Below are positions 5,892 through 6,498 of a DNA stretch of 6,498 nt, one piece after another; within the stretch, counting starts at the first letter, position 1; each line of letters opens with the position of its first letter. The position numbers were made by a program, and so were the translations under genes. Under the pieces are notes generated by a model. It was not told the origin of the DNA. It did no database searches and was given only the letters and a program-made list of their open reading frames with translations. Where the stretch lies: assembly GCA_900753295.1 (NCBI GenBank), contig CAADYQ010000139.1:1-6498 (forward strand), in the 5' to 3' direction. The DNA comes from Clostridia bacterium (lineage in GTDB: Bacteria > Bacillota > Clostridia > Oscillospirales > CAG-272).

Positions 5892-6498
5892 GTGACTGAA
5901 ATGACAAAAAAAGCGAACCTGAAATTTTTCGCACTGCTGCTTGCGGTGCTCATGCTACTGCCTTTTGTGACCGCCTGCAAGCCCTCAGGTGACGGCACGG
6001 ATACCACCACCGGTGAGGAAGCGACCACAGCGCCGCCTCCCGAGCCCGTAACACTTGATCTTGCCGAATATATCATAGTGCGCGAATCTGATTATACCGA
6101 AGACTACAAGAGTTGCGTCAAAGCTCTGCGCACCGGTATCGAGGAGCGCACCGGCGTTAAGCTGGACATGACGGAGGACTATGTTTACCCCGGTAAAGAG
6201 ATAACCCCCACCGCCAAAGAGATAATAATCGGCAACACCAACCGTCCCGAAACGGCAAAATACCGCAAGGGACTGCGTGAAAAGGATTTTGTCGTTACCT
6301 TTGAGAACGACCGCGTGGTCATTCTCGGCGGCAATGCACAGTCAACGATGAAGGCTGTCGAGTACTTCCTTGATACCTTCGTTGACAGCGCGAACAAAAA
6401 CGTGACCGTTTACACTCACAGAGTGGATGTCGTGCGCCATGATTACGCGGTCGGCAGCGTGTCGATAAACGGCGTGATGCTTGAAGAATACCGCGTCG
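5892..6498 (+). CDS. Lipoprotein with extracytoplasmic domain, 3' truncated
   Basis: The frame is open from GTG 5892 to the right edge (202 codons) and continues outside. The first 28 residues form a lipoprotein signal peptide: Lys-containing start (TKKANLK), hydrophobic core FFALLLAVLMLLPF, and lipobox V-T-A-C with Cys29 as the lipidation site. A Thr/Gly/Pro/Glu-rich linker follows (30-53), then an alpha/beta-looking domain at about 54-173 containing YIIVRESDYTEDY, a helix around KALRTGIEERTGV, KEIIIGNTNR (109-118), DRVVILGGN (140-148) and KAVEYFLDTFV (154-164). Alternating strands and helices with this IIIGNTNR/VVILGG pattern recall the small alpha/beta domain that precedes the catalytic part in some glycoside hydrolases, but I cannot confirm this. 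At 189-202 the text SVSINGVMLEEYRV may begin a second similar unit. It is the last visible gene of the pepF operon. The function is unknown; a role at the cell surface is likely. Confidence 0.85.
   Translation, partial: MTEMTKKANLKFFALLLAVLMLLPFVTACKPSGDGTDTTTGEEATTAPPPEPVTLDLAEYIIVRESDYTEDYKSCVKALRTGIEERTGVKLDMTEDYVYPGKEITPTAKEIIIGNTNRPETAKYRKGLREKDFVVTFENDRVVILGGNAQSTMKAVEYFLDTFVDSANKNVTVYTHRVDVVRHDYAVGSVSINGVMLEEYRV

Noticed and set aside
5159..6076. Minus-strand open frame of 305 codons across the phosphatase and lipoprotein genes
   Set aside because: It runs across two well-supported plus-strand genes and their junction, and its translation has no recognisable domain.

Overview
The window looks like a chromosomal segment of a moderately GC-rich, gut-type member of the Clostridia (Firmicutes/Bacillota). 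Four things point there: a SigH-like sigma factor, a zinc-ribbon protein of a type common in Clostridia, an M3B oligoendopeptidase F, and strong AGGAGG-like ribosome binding sites with near-consensus TTGACA/TATAAT promoters. The genus cannot be read from the sequence, and the assignment is inference.

Layout from left to right. At 2-256 (+) is the 3' end of an unrecognised protein. It is followed by a strong hairpin terminator (275-314) that separates it from three minus-strand genes. Read in their own direction these are an AlgI/DltB-like MBOAT O-acyltransferase (3021 to 1549), a SigH-like sigma-70 family factor (1395 to 769, or from 1344) and a small double zinc-ribbon protein (679 to 314). 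The MBOAT gene and the sigma gene each have their own near-perfect housekeeping promoter. The zinc-ribbon gene has a strong RBS but no clear promoter and probably shares the sigma-factor transcript.

From a divergent intergenic region (3022-3268), a plus-strand operon runs to the right edge: oligoendopeptidase F (3269-5059), an inositol-monophosphatase-family phosphatase (5066-5869) and the start of a lipoprotein with an unrecognised extracytoplasmic domain (5892 to the edge). Spacings of 6 and 22 nt with no terminator between suggest co-transcription from one consensus promoter at 3154-3182. The three products do not form an obvious single pathway.

I find no mobile element, CRISPR array, tRNA, rRNA, phage module or defence system, and nothing I would call a new system. 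The points most worth a second look are the MBOAT gene without its usual SGNH partner, the divergent promoter region with a 16-nt perfect palindrome over the MBOAT -10 box, the uncertain sigma-factor start, a plus-facing terminator-like hairpin with no plus-strand gene to serve, and the possible repeated domain in the truncated lipoprotein.
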